NCBI RefSeq assembly: GCF_007860015.1
Contig: NZ_SJPS01000001.1
Coordinates: 186,001-250,000, forward strand
DNA: 64,000 nt
Direction of reading: 5' to 3'
DNA from: Bythopirellula polymerisocia
Lineage (GTDB): Bacteria > Planctomycetota > Planctomycetia > Pirellulales > Lacipirellulaceae
Positions 1 through 9,121 of the stretch are shown here, piece after piece. The notes beneath the pieces were generated by a model. The model was not told where the DNA came from. It made no database searches and saw only the letters and a list, made by a program, of their open reading frames with translations. Numbering within the stretch: the stretch's first letter is position 1; the number at the start of each line of letters is the position of its first letter. A program made the position numbers and the translations under genes.

Positions 1-1640
1 GGGCATTAGTGGTGGATATCAGTACCGGAGCAGAGATCGCGACCGCGGTGTTTGACTATCCCAGCGGTGAAGCGGGGATCTTGCTGGACTCCAAAGACCC
101 CAACCTCGCCCGGCAGAACCCGGCGGACTACATCGAGGGTTTTTATCATTCGGTGGCCAGTGCCGTTCGCGACGCTGCAAAGACCGAGGGATTCACACCC
201 GAGCGGGTCGTCGGCATCGGCGTTGATACGACAGGTTCCACGCCGATTCCTGTCAACAAGGAGGGAGTAGCCCTGGGGACGCTCCCCGATTTCAAGGACA
301 CACTGGCGGCTCATGCCTGGCTCTGGAAAGATCATACGTCTCATGCTGAGGCACAGGAGATCACCCGCGCTGCATCTGAAGGGGGACTTCCCTATCTGGC
401 CAAGTGTGGCGGGACGTATTCTTCGGAATGGTATTGGTCCAAAATACTCCACTGCCTACGCACCGCACCGGAAGTGGCCAAGGCTACTTACTCCTGGGTA
501 GAACTTGCCGATTTCGTGCCCGCGTTTGTCACAGGTAATACCAATCCCGATTCATTGGAGCGAGGTATTTGCTCCGCAGGTCACAAGGCAATGTATCACA
601 CCGATTGGGGAGGGCTGCCGAGTGTTGAGTTTCTTGATTCACTTGAACCAGGCCTATCGCGGTTTCGGTACTCTACTCCCGCGGTGGCATCCAATCATCA
701 GGCGGGGAAGCTCACAGCAGAGGTTGCCGAGAAGGTGGGCTTGAAACCGGGAATCCCCGTGGCAGTCGGCGCGTTTGATGCCCACATGGGTGCCGTCGGC
801 GCCGGTTGCGGTAAAGGAACACTCGTAAAAATCATGGGGACCAGCACCTGCGATTGCATGCCTGCCCCCATGACCGAAAAGCTGCCGGACGTTCCAGGAC
901 TTTGTGGCATTGTACCCGAGTCGATCATGCCCGGCATGTACGGCCTGGAAGCAGGCCAGTCGGCCGTGGGCGATATATTTAATTGGTTTGTCAAGCAACT
1001 GACCCCAGCCAAGTACGGTACGGAAGCTGAAGCCCATTTCAAGCTCACCGAGGAAGCGGCTCAGCTTAAGCCGGGTGAGTCGGGATTGGTGGCACTCGAT
1101 TGGAATAACGGTAACCGTACGATTCTGGTTGATCCGCTGCTAACTGGTGTCTTAGTCGGTCAAACCTTGCATTCGACTGCTGCAGAGGTTTATCGCGCGT
1201 TGGTCGAAGCGACCGCCTTTGGAGCGCTGACGATTATCAACCGCATGGAGGAATACGGAGTCCAAGTCGAGGATGTCATCAATTGCGGTGGCATCGCCGA
1301 AAAGAACCCCATGGTGATGCAGATCTACGCCGACGTCTGTAATCGGCCGATGAAGATTAGCCGGTCTGCTCAGACCTGTGCATTGGGTGCGGCGATTTTC
1401 GGGGCAGTTGCGGCGGGAGCCTACCCGAGTGTCGAGGCGGCTCAAGCAAAAATGACCGGTGTGAAAGAGACCGTCTACCAACCAATCGCCGAGAATGTGG
1501 CCGTGTATCAGAAACTCTTTAAGATCTACAGTACTTTGCACGATGCTTTTGGCACCGCAGACTACTCCGGTTCGCTGTTCCACGTGATGAAGGACCTGCT
1601 TGAAATTCGCCAACGAGCACGAGGTGCAGCTGATGCTTGA
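1..1640 (+). CDS. araB: Ribulokinase, 5' end cut off by the window
   Basis: Phosphorylates L-ribulose to L-ribulose 5-phosphate, the second step of L-arabinose breakdown in the cytoplasm. The frame is open to the first bases: codons from position 3 read A-L-V-V-D before the first GTG at 9, which matches the conserved ribulokinase start (RALVVD), so about 15-20 residues are missing and no start lies in the window. FGGY-kinase features are visible: the GVDTTGSTP segment, the GAFDAHMGAVGAG stretch and KIMGTSTCD in the C-terminal ATPase half, and the NCGGIAEKNP segment near the end. The stop at 1638-1640 overlaps the araD start by eight bases, so the two are probably translationally coupled. The visible part is about 545 residues, as expected for AraB. 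The identification is firm; the 5' boundary is outside the window. Confidence 0.95.
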   Translation, partial: ALVVDISTGAEIATAVFDYPSGEAGILLDSKDPNLARQNPADYIEGFYHSVASAVRDAAKTEGFTPERVVGIGVDTTGSTPIPVNKEGVALGTLPDFKDTLAAHAWLWKDHTSHAEAQEITRAASEGGLPYLAKCGGTYSSEWYWSKILHCLRTAPEVAKATYSWVELADFVPAFVTGNTNPDSLERGICSAGHKAMYHTDWGGLPSVEFLDSLEPGLSRFRYSTPAVASNHQAGKLTAEVAEKVGLKPGIPVAVGAFDAHMGAVGAGCGKGTLVKIMGTSTCDCMPAPMTEKLPDVPGLCGIVPESIMPGMYGLEAGQSAVGDIFNWFVKQLTPAKYGTEAEAHFKLTEEAAQLKPGESGLVALDWNNGNRTILVDPLLTGVLVGQTLHSTAAEVYRALVEATAFGALTIINRMEEYGVQVEDVINCGGIAEKNPMVMQIYADVCNRPMKISRSAQTCALGAAIFGAVAAGAYPSVEAAQAKMTGVKETVYQPIAENVAVYQKLFKIYSTLHDAFGTADYSGSLFHVMKDLLEIRQRARGAADA

Positions 1641-2331
1641 AGATCTCAAAGAACAAGTCTGCCAGGCCAATCTCGATTTAGTAAAACATGGTCTCGTGAC
1701 GCTCACTTGGGGAAACGCCAGTGGCATCAGTGAGGATCGCCAGCATGTGGTCATCAAGGCCAGCGGAGTTGCTTACGATGATATGCAACCTAGACACATG
1801 GTGGTCGTCGATCTCGACGGCAATGTTGTCGAAGGCCAATTGCGACCCTCGAGTGATACGCCGACCCATGTGTTGTTGTATAGCAACTTCAAAACCATCG
1901 GCGGCATTACGCATACTCATAGCCGCTTTGCGACCGTGTTTGCTCAGGCGCGGTTAGAGATTCCTTGTCTCGGCACGACCCATGCCGACCATTTTTATGG
2001 TGCGATTCCCGTCACGCGACCGCTCAGCGAGGAAGAAGTCACTGAGGCCTATGAAGTCAATACGGGACAGGTGATCGTCGAGCGGTTCGCAGAGTTGGCC
2101 CCGGTCGCAATGCCGGCGGTATTGGTGGCGGGACACGCCCCGTTTGCGTGGGGGCCCACGGTCGCCAAGTCGGTAGAGAATGCGGTCGCACTCGAAGCTG
2201 TCGCCGAAATGGCCCTGGGAGTCAGACAACTCGTAGCCGAGCCCATCCCTTTGGAATCGTACGTCTTAGACAAACATTTCTTACGCAAGCATGGGCCTGA
2301 CGCCTACTACGGCCAGACACCCGAAAAATAA
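1633..2331 (+). CDS. araD: L-ribulose-5-phosphate 4-epimerase
   Basis: Converts L-ribulose 5-phosphate to D-xylulose 5-phosphate, the last arabinose-specific step before the pentose phosphate pathway. The protein is 232 residues, the usual AraD length. The start chosen is ATG 1633, giving MLEDLKEQV as in enterobacterial AraD; a TTG 33 bases upstream is in frame but would add a tail made of araB sequence. A GAGGTG ribosome-binding sequence lies just upstream inside araB. Metal ligands are visible as the THTHS pair (two histidines) and the later His in VAGHAPF; the SSDTPTH segment of the class II aldolase/epimerase fold is also present. The start overlaps araB by eight bases. Gene order araB-araD-araA differs from the E. 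coli araBAD order. Confidence 0.96.
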   Translation: MLEDLKEQVCQANLDLVKHGLVTLTWGNASGISEDRQHVVIKASGVAYDDMQPRHMVVVDLDGNVVEGQLRPSSDTPTHVLLYSNFKTIGGITHTHSRFATVFAQARLEIPCLGTTHADHFYGAIPVTRPLSEEEVTEAYEVNTGQVIVERFAELAPVAMPAVLVAGHAPFAWGPTVAKSVENAVALEAVAEMALGVRQLVAEPIPLESYVLDKHFLRKHGPDAYYGQTPEK

Positions 2332-2360
2332 ATGGATATGAATGAAGAGCAAGAAATGGT

Positions 2361-2450
2361 ACGCGGACAAACGCGGATTAGTCGGATTATCGCAGATTCA
2401 TCATCGATTTCTATCCGTGCAAATCCGCCGAATCTTTTTTCATCTGCGTT
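2361..2450. repeat. Intergenic inverted repeat of the GCGGATT/AATCCGC type
   Basis: This lies in the 192-base gap between araD and araA. GCGGATTA, CGGATTA and CGCAGATT on the left are mirrored by ATCCG, AAATCCGCC and CATCTGCG on the right, so the region can fold into a long imperfect hairpin. The string GCAAATCCGCC recurs at 55876-55886 in another intergenic gap, which marks it as a dispersed repeat. An open frame across it (2342-2527) has no recognisable protein features and is better seen as repeat sequence. Confidence 0.55.
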
Positions 2451-2523
2451 CTCTTTCCGGATGCTCTAATTTCAATTCGAATGCTCGCTTGACACACGAA
2501 GATATAACTTGCCAGGAACATAA

Positions 2524-4014
2524 ATGATCGATCTCAAGAAATATGAAGTGTGGTTCGTCACCGGCAGCCAGCACCTCTATGGCGCAGATACCCTCCGCGA
2601 GGTGTATGAGCATGCCCAACAGGTCGCCCAATTCTTGGCGGAATCGTCCGAGGTGCCAGTTCGAGTGGTCTGCAAGCCGGTGCTCACGACTCCGGATGCA
2701 ATTCTAGAAATCTGCCAGGCAGCCAATAGCGAACCGAACTGCATTGGTCTGATAACCTGGATGCACACCTTCTCCCCAGCGAAGATGTGGATTGCGGGGC
2801 TCAGTGTACTCCGCAAGCCCTTTCTGCATCTCCATACCCAGTTCAATCGTGAGATCCCTTGGTCGACGATCGACATGGATTTCATGAATACGAACCAGTC
2901 TGCCCACGGGGGACGTGAGTTCGGATTTATTTGCAGCCGGATGCGGCTGGCCCGCAAAGTGGTTGTGGGGCATTGGCAGGAAGAGCGGGTACAGCGTGAA
3001 ATTGGTATCTGGACCCGGGTCGCGGCAGCCCGTGCCGACGCCCATTCAGCCAAGTTTGCTCGGATCGGAGACAACATGCGTGAAGTCGCCGTCACCGACG
3101 GAGACAAGGTTGCTGCCCAATTGCAACTCGGCTACTCCGTCAACGGCTATGGAGTGGGGGACGTGGTCAAGCATGTCGACGAAGTTGCCGAAAGTTATGT
3201 TGATCAGCTGTGCCGTGAATACGACGAGACCTACGAGATGTCAGCCGAACTGCGTGGCGAACGCCGCGAATCACTTCGTGATGCGGCTCGGATTGAACTA
3301 GGCCTGCGGGCGTTCCTCACGGAAGGCGATTTCGTGGGTTTCACTGATACCTTTGAAAACCTACACGGCCTCAAGCAACTTCCTGGGTTGCCGGTGCAGC
3401 GGTTAATGAACGACGGCTACGGATTCGGAGCCGAAGGGGATTGGAAGGCCGCCGCCATGACTCGCGCCGCCAAGGTGATGGCCGCGGGACTCAAGGGTGG
3501 CACCTCGTTTATGGAGGACTATACCTACCATCTTACGGGAGACGATGCGACCTGCCTGGGATCCCACATGCTGGAGATTTGCCCCTCGATTGCCCAGGGA
3601 AAACCCTCCTGCGAGATTCACCCCCTCGGGATCGGCGGCAAAGAGGATCCCGTGCGATTGGTGTTCGATACCCCTCCGGGACCTGCGGTGAATGCGACCC
3701 TGGTGGATATGGGGAATCGTTTTCGCATGGTCATAAACGAGGTGGAAGTGATTACCCCCCTACAGAAGCTAGAAAAACTGCCGGTAGCACGAGCTTTGTG
3801 GAAGCCGCTGCCGGATTTGAATGTTGCCGCTGCCGCGTGGATTCTGGCCGGTGGTTCGCACCACCCTACCTTCAGCCAAGCGCTCACCACCCAGCATTTT
3901 GAAGATTTCGCCGAAATGAACGGTGTCGAACTGCTCGTAATCGATGCGGAGACCCGAATTCGAGATTTCAAGAATTCGATTCGATGCAATGATGCATCTG
4001 GAGCCTATTCCTAG
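2524..4014 (+). CDS. araA: L-arabinose isomerase
   Basis: Isomerises L-arabinose to L-ribulose, the entry step of the pathway. It has 496 residues against about 500 in E. coli AraA, beginning [16 protein letters not shown], which is the family's usual start. The metal-binding residues can be placed: Glu in GFGAEGDW, Glu in FMEDYTYH, His in [10 protein letters not shown] and His in GGSHHPTFS. The gene follows araD after 192 bases that contain an intergenic repeat, so it may share the operon transcript or have its own promoter; I could not identify one. The sugar symporter follows 69 bases downstream. No AraC- or GntR-type regulator is present on this side of the operon. Confidence 0.97.
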   Translation: MIDLKKYEVWFVTGSQHLYGADTLREVYEHAQQVAQFLAESSEVPVRVVCKPVLTTPDAILEICQAANSEPNCIGLITWMHTFSPAKMWIAGLSVLRKPFLHLHTQFNREIPWSTIDMDFMNTNQSAHGGREFGFICSRMRLARKVVVGHWQEERVQREIGIWTRVAAARADAHSAKFARIGDNMREVAVTDGDKVAAQLQLGYSVNGYGVGDVVKHVDEVAESYVDQLCREYDETYEMSAELRGERRESLRDAARIELGLRAFLTEGDFVGFTDTFENLHGLKQLPGLPVQRLMNDGYGFGAEGDWKAAAMTRAAKVMAAGLKGGTSFMEDYTYHLTGDDATCLGSHMLEICPSIAQGKPSCEIHPLGIGGKEDPVRLVFDTPPGPAVNATLVDMGNRFRMVINEVEVITPLQKLEKLPVARALWKPLPDLNVAAAAWILAGGSHHPTFSQALTTQHFEDFAEMNGVELLVIDAETRIRDFKNSIRCNDASGAYS

Positions 4015-4083
4015 TATGTTACTGATGATTCGTCACGCGACTTTGGGTTAATTCAAAGACCGTTCAATCGGAAAGCGAGAACT

Positions 4084-5892
4084 ATGGAACTGTTAGATTG
4101 GGTCGTTATCGCCTGTTATTTCTTGTTGCTGCTAGGTATTACCTGGTGGGTCGTTTTGAAGAACAAGGATACATCGGCGGATTATTTTCTAGCAGGCCAC
4201 AGTCTTGGGTGGTTCATCGTGGGGGCATCGATCTTCGCATCAAATATCGGCTCAGAACACTTGGTAGGCCTTGCCGGTTCGGGTGCATCGGATGGCGTGG
4301 CGATGGCTCACTATGAACTTCATGCTTGGTGTCTCTTGGTTTTGGGGTGGATAATGGTGCCGTTTTATACCCGCTCCGGGGTCTTTACGATGCCGGAGTT
4401 CTTGGAACGACGCTATTCGCCAGCATCACGATATGTATTGTCAATCATCTCCCTCGTTGCCTATGTCGTGACAAAGATCGCCGTCGGAATCTTTGCTGGT
4501 GGCATCGTGTTTTCAGTCTTGCTGCCTGAAATGAAATTTGCAGGACTCGACAGCTTTTGGATCGGCTCGATTTTGGTGCTGTTAATCACCGGAATTTACA
4601 CAACGATTGGCGGATTTCGTGCCGTCGCGTACACCGAAGCCGTTCAAACTGTGATATTGATCGTTGGATCGGCAATGGTAACTTACTACGGCCTCGAAGC
4701 GATCGGCGGCTGGAACGAACTGCGTGATACGATCGGCAGCGACAGATTCAATCTTTGGAAGCCACTCGTACCCGAGGGAATTGAGAGCACTTGGGCTCCA
4801 GTGGAAGTATTTAATGAGAGTGGTGAAATCGTAAAAAAGGCGTGGTACTTTGATTTCGCCGGCCACTACCCTTGGCTTGGAATGCTGTTTTGTGCTCCGA
4901 TCATAGGTCTCTGGTACTGGTGTACCGACCAATATATCGTGCAACGTGCGCTCGGTGCTCCTAATGAAACAGAGGCGCGTCGCGGCAGTATCTTTGCCGG
5001 ATGTTTGAAGCTCTTGCCGGTTTTCATTTTCATCGTGCCTGGCATGATCTGCTGGGGACTTATCGTAAAATCGAATGACGCTGTTGCGCTTGAAAATAAT
5101 CAAGTTCTAGCGTCTATGGATTTTAGCGAGATGCTCATGGACTCTGACGGGGGCAAGCCCAAGATTGCAGAGAGCGGCAAAGCCTTTCCTATGATGGTCA
5201 AGAATGTCTTGCCTACCGGAGTGCGAGGCATCGTCGTGGCCGGTTTGCTGTCTGCTTTGATGAGTTCTTTGGCTGGCGTGTTCAACGCCTGTTCGACTCT
5301 CTTTACGATGGACCTCTACAGCAAGTATCGTCCCGGAGCTTCAGAATCGCAATTGGTAAAGATTGGCAGAAACGCCACCGGGGTGATGGTGCTGATTGGT
5401 TTGGCTTGGATCCCAGTGATCAAAGGCTCTCGAGGCCTGTACGACTACTTGCAATCGGTACAAGGTTACCTTGCACCACCGATTTTCGTGGTGTTCTTCT
5501 TGGGCATATTTTGGAAACGACTTAACGCCAAGGGATGCCTTGCGGCTTTGCTGATTGGTTTTGCAATGGGCATGTTTCGACTGGGAGTAGATACACCTAT
5601 CAAGTTTAATCCAGAATTTGCTTATACCGAGGGGTCGTTTCTTTGGATTGTCAACAAGATCTACTTTCAGTATTTCAGTCTGTTGATCTTCCTGGTTAGT
5701 TCACTCGTCATGGTCGTGGTCAGCTATTTGACGAGCGAGCCGGATTATAACAAGATTGGCGGCTTGACTTTTGGCACGATCACAGATGAACAGAGAGAAC
5801 AGACTCGCAACAGCTGGCATTCAATCGACATGGCAATGTCAATTGGACTACTAATTGCCATACTCGTGGCCTATACCTACTTCCGCGGATAG
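4084..5892 (+). CDS. Sodium/solute symporter (SSS family), probably for L-arabinose
   Basis: A 602-residue inner-membrane transporter of the SSS family (SGLT/PutP fold) with about 13-14 hydrophobic segments. Family hallmarks are the N-terminal DYFLAGHSLGWF segment, the SNIGSEHLVGLAG stretch of the first broken helix, the GGFRAVAYTEAVQ region and the Na2-site-like SALMSSLAGVFNACSTLF helix. A soluble loop at about 230-260 and another at about 345-375 interrupt the helices. It is the fourth gene of the arabinose cluster, 69 bases after araA, so arabinose is the likely substrate; that is inference from context, since SSS proteins also take glucose, galactose, myo-inositol and others. GGAAAG precedes ATG 4084. 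No terminator-like hairpin was seen in the 138 bases after it. Confidence 0.88.
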   Translation: MELLDWVVIACYFLLLLGITWWVVLKNKDTSADYFLAGHSLGWFIVGASIFASNIGSEHLVGLAGSGASDGVAMAHYELHAWCLLVLGWIMVPFYTRSGVFTMPEFLERRYSPASRYVLSIISLVAYVVTKIAVGIFAGGIVFSVLLPEMKFAGLDSFWIGSILVLLITGIYTTIGGFRAVAYTEAVQTVILIVGSAMVTYYGLEAIGGWNELRDTIGSDRFNLWKPLVPEGIESTWAPVEVFNESGEIVKKAWYFDFAGHYPWLGMLFCAPIIGLWYWCTDQYIVQRALGAPNETEARRGSIFAGCLKLLPVFIFIVPGMICWGLIVKSNDAVALENNQVLASMDFSEMLMDSDGGKPKIAESGKAFPMMVKNVLPTGVRGIVVAGLLSALMSSLAGVFNACSTLFTMDLYSKYRPGASESQLVKIGRNATGVMVLIGLAWIPVIKGSRGLYDYLQSVQGYLAPPIFVVFFLGIFWKRLNAKGCLAALLIGFAMGMFRLGVDTPIKFNPEFAYTEGSFLWIVNKIYFQYFSLLIFLVSSLVMVVVSYLTSEPDYNKIGGLTFGTITDEQREQTRNSWHSIDMAMSIGLLIAILVAYTYFRG

Positions 5893-6030
5893 CAAGACGA
5901 GAATTCATCGATGTCGAATTGGTTGCCAGGGAGGTAGATGTTGCCCCAGCGACGATCAAGCCAATTTGGGACGTCCCGTCGTCTCAATTCATGAATGGCC
6001 ACCTAGCCTCTAACCACTAACCTCTATCCC

Positions 6031-7200
6031 TCAATCAATCCGCGACATGCGGCGGTAAAACTCGTCCTCGAGGGCAGCGAAGTCGGTGCCAAAGTGTTTT
6101 GCAAAGTCCGCCAGTCGGGTCTGTTTGTCGTCGATGGTGAGCACCGGCTTAGCGGCCAGTGTTTTGAGATAGGCCACATATTCGTCGGTGTGCCAGGTGA
6201 TCAGGAAATAGTTCCAGGCCCATGCCTCGGCATACGCATCGACAGCCGTGCGGGGATTGCGGAAGCGATCGTCATTCACGATCAGGGCACGTAGCGGGGC
6301 TACTCGGTCGGCATTAGCATTGTTCCGATAACGATCCCAGCGATCGTAGTTCACCTTGCCGATGCCGCTCCAACTGCGATTGCTTCCTAAATCAGGGGTC
6401 TCGTGAAACATGGCTAACCCCTCCCCCAGCCAGACCGGATTGGATCCAAACCGTTTTTGCATTCCGCAGTTGAAGGCAATCTGGTGTGTCGCTTCGTGAA
6501 CGATGGTCGCCACCAACGGCGCTGCCTCGGGCTCGGACAGCATTGCCGAAATGTCGTGTGACGAACCTCGCTTGGTGTTTTCACGTCGCAAAGCCTGCAT
6601 GCCCGTGAGGTCGTACATTGTGATGCGATTTGTCTTGAGGCTGTAGAAACCAATTGCCGAACCGGCTGCTGCCCCCAGTTCTTCCTTGGCATAGCGAACG
6701 TAAGAAGCCTTGTCGCCTAGTACAACGACTGCCAGTGGATGTTCTGGTTCCTTGACATCGCAACCCTGCTTTTTCCAATAGGCCAGGAACCCTCTCTGGA
6801 GTCGCTCCAACAGCGAACTGCACCATTGGGCGTACTTGAGAGTCGTGTTGTAAACGACGACATAATGTTTAGATTGGTAAACTTGAAAACCGGGACCCAT
6901 TTCTGCGAGCAACCGCTCAGTGAGTCCATCCTTGTCGAGACGCTCAAGGGGCTGCGAGTCGCTTTGACGACTGCGAATCATGTTAGACATGATCGTATGA
7001 AAAGCACCTTCATCGGTTTCTAAAAGGAGACTCCCCTGAGAATCCTCCACAACCACCTGCCCCACCAGCTTTTGGGAACCCTCTTGTTGATTGAGCTGCA
7101 CCGTCTCGACGGCCAGTGTGAGATGTTGTCCGAAAACAAGACCGAGCAAAATGGCTGCAGAAGTGATTGGGCGTGAGAGCTGCATGAATATCTCAATCAT
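6031..7200 (-). CDS. Secreted HEXXH protein resembling the DUF1570 family
   Basis: A 389-residue protein with an N-terminal signal peptide (hydrophobic ITSAAILLGLVFGQHLTLA). The C-terminal half contains the zinc-protease motif HEATH at about 235-239 in the context IVHEATHQIAFN, followed by WLGEGLAMFHE, which supplies a likely third Glu ligand as in gluzincins. This arrangement is typical of DUF1570-like secreted proteins that are numerous in planctomycetes. Substrate and role are unknown. Two starts are possible, ATG 7200 and ATG 7185; both leave the signal peptide intact, and neither has a strong Shine-Dalgarno sequence. A longer reading from 7530 adds a basic stretch without protein character that overlaps the next gene. 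It faces the symporter gene convergently. Confidence 0.72.
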   Translation of the reverse strand: MIEIFMQLSRPITSAAILLGLVFGQHLTLAVETVQLNQQEGSQKLVGQVVVEDSQGSLLLETDEGAFHTIMSNMIRSRQSDSQPLERLDKDGLTERLLAEMGPGFQVYQSKHYVVVYNTTLKYAQWCSSLLERLQRGFLAYWKKQGCDVKEPEHPLAVVVLGDKASYVRYAKEELGAAAGSAIGFYSLKTNRITMYDLTGMQALRRENTKRGSSHDISAMLSEPEAAPLVATIVHEATHQIAFNCGMQKRFGSNPVWLGEGLAMFHETPDLGSNRSWSGIGKVNYDRWDRYRNNANADRVAPLRALIVNDDRFRNPRTAVDAYAEAWAWNYFLITWHTDEYVAYLKTLAAKPVLTIDDKQTRLADFAKHFGTDFAALEDEFYRRMSRID

Positions 7201-7354
7201 CGGGAATGAGGTAGATAAGTCGTAGAAAGAATTTCCTTTGCCTAGCCGGAGGGCGTGGCCCTGCGGCCAAGGGTGTGACTTCTCTATTGTAACCCCGGAT
7301 TGGGGGAAGAGTTGCGTTATTTGACGGACCAGGCGAGGCATTGCCTCACGGCTC

Positions 7355-8962
7355 TTACCAGCGGAGACCAAATTGTTCGCCGCCACTGGGGCCACCAATT
7401 CCCCCTTTGAGATTTTTATCCGTTTCTTTTTCCCGACGTTTGAGCGATTCTGCGGCGGGGTGGTCGCTTTCTCGTGGTTCTTGCGGTGCCTTTTCCGGCG
7501 ACGGCAGGAGCGCCTTGAGGGACAAGCCAATCCGTTGGGCTTCGCGGTCGAAAGACACGACCTTCACTTCGACTTCCTGTCCCTCGCTCACCACATCACT
7601 TGAGCGTTGCACGCGGCCGTGACCCATCTCGGAGATATGAATAAGTCCTTCCACTCCAGCATCGAGTCGGACAAACGCCCCGAATTGCATCAGCTTGGTC
7701 ACGTTCCCCTTGACACGTGCACCAACGGTAAACTTTTGCTCAGCACTGTCCCAAGGGTTGTCCCCCAATTCCCGATAGCCCAACGAAATCTTGCCGCTTT
7801 CGGCGTTGATCTTCTCGACGCGGACTTTAACCTGTTGGCCAACCGTAAGCACATCCTTTGGATGGTTCACCCGGTCCCAACTCAGTTGACTCACGTGAAT
7901 GAGTCCATCGACTCCTCCCAAATCGACGAATGCGCCAAAATCTTGCAAGCTGCGGACGACTCCTTCGCGAAGATCGCCGGGGGAAATCTCTGCCAGTAGT
8001 TTTTCTTTCTGCTCTTTCCGTTCGCGTTCCATCAGAGCGCGGTGGCTCAGCACCAGATTGCGACGATTGCGGTTGGCCTCGGTAATGACACATGTAAGTT
8101 TCTGGCCGACAAATTCCTCAGCGTTCTCGATTCGATAGATCGAGATTTGGCCCATCGGAATAAAGCCTCGAATACCGGCGAGCGTACATTCGAGTCCCCC
8201 CTTGTTCGCACCTGTGATAGAGACATCGACGACTTGGCCTTCGGCCACTTCATCCCAATTGCCGACGTCGACCGCGGCGGTGGGAAGCGACACTTCATAC
8301 AAACCTTGCTCGGAGTTGAAACGCGAGACTAAAACCTCGACCTGCGTACCAACCTCGGGGGGTGTGGTCTTCTCAAACTGCTTCAGTGGGAGCAGTCCCT
8401 GATTGTTGCTTCCCAAGTCAACAAAGATGTCATCGCGATGGATGCTCGTGACAGTGCCCGTGAGTTTTGTCTCGGCTGGCAACTCGGCACCAGTCTCTGC
8501 GCTGGCACTTCCTTCAATCAGGGATTCGAGCGACTCTCCTCCTAAGGCGGCGTTGAGTTCGGCTTCCAGTTCGGGGGTCAACGCATCACGAATATTTGGC
8601 GGTGGGTAGTTGCTTTTCCTAGGAGTCGCTTCGGTGGCCGAACCAGGGTTCATCGACTTCGCCTTCGGCGGCTCGTCACCTGTCGCACCACGCTGCGTAC
8701 CAATCTGAATTCGCTCACTCGGACGCGAATGTTCAGGATCGCTCGATTGAGATTGCTCAGCGGGAGGCTCAACGGCAGGACCCGTATCGATATCGGTTGG
8801 CTTTGGCTCTCTGATACAATCGCCGATCGCTTGCTCCTTGATGTGCTGCGCGGATTCGTTGGAAGTCTCATTCTCCCGGGGCGTATCCTCACCATTGGAA
8901 GTTGGTAGGTTCGCCTCCGACACAGAGCGCGTGGAATCAGTTGAATCGGTATGCGTGGTCAT
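7355..8962 (-). CDS. Four-S1-domain RNA-binding protein
   Basis: A 535-residue cytoplasmic protein. The first about 150 residues are acidic, Ser/Thr/Glu/Pro-rich and probably disordered. Four S1 (OB-fold) repeats follow: one around TGTVTSIHRDDIFVDLG, a divergent one around VDVSITGANKGGLECTLAG, and two canonical ones containing LQDFGAFVDLGGVDGLIHVS and LMQFGAFVRLDAGVEGLIHIS. The tail contains LKGGIGG, nearly the same as LKGGIGS at the end of RpsA in this window. It is not the ribosomal S1 gene, which lies at 16640, so it is a paralogue that may act in translation or RNA metabolism. Start ATG 8962 has GAGAAC upstream; a reading from 9013 adds 17 residues without support. About 160 bases separate it from the amidohydrolase gene. 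Confidence 0.82.
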   Translation of the reverse strand: MTTHTDSTDSTRSVSEANLPTSNGEDTPRENETSNESAQHIKEQAIGDCIREPKPTDIDTGPAVEPPAEQSQSSDPEHSRPSERIQIGTQRGATGDEPPKAKSMNPGSATEATPRKSNYPPPNIRDALTPELEAELNAALGGESLESLIEGSASAETGAELPAETKLTGTVTSIHRDDIFVDLGSNNQGLLPLKQFEKTTPPEVGTQVEVLVSRFNSEQGLYEVSLPTAAVDVGNWDEVAEGQVVDVSITGANKGGLECTLAGIRGFIPMGQISIYRIENAEEFVGQKLTCVITEANRNRRNLVLSHRALMERERKEQKEKLLAEISPGDLREGVVRSLQDFGAFVDLGGVDGLIHVSQLSWDRVNHPKDVLTVGQQVKVRVEKINAESGKISLGYRELGDNPWDSAEQKFTVGARVKGNVTKLMQFGAFVRLDAGVEGLIHISEMGHGRVQRSSDVVSEGQEVEVKVVSFDREAQRIGLSLKALLPSPEKAPQEPRESDHPAAESLKRREKETDKNLKGGIGGPSGGEQFGLRW

Positions 8963-9121
8963 GTTCTCAAAATCCTGGAATTCAGCAGAGCCAAAATCAG
9001 TCGCTTGGCGCAAGGTGCAAGTTTAACAGTCAACTCCTCGGCTCTGCAACTATTTTTGACGATTATGCACAAGAAGGGCAATCTCGGTTGTTCTTTGGAT
9101 AGCGCAGTCCGGTACACGACA

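Noticed and set aside
9..11. GTG as start of ribulokinase
   Set aside because: The frame is open upstream and reads A-L-V before it, matching the interior of the conserved RALVVD segment; the true start lies outside the window.
1600..1632. TTG start for araD
   Set aside because: The added 11 residues are araB sequence; ATG 1633 gives the exact family start and has a ribosome-binding site.
2342..2527. 61-codon frame between araD and araA
   Set aside because: It consists of an intergenic inverted repeat and has no protein features.
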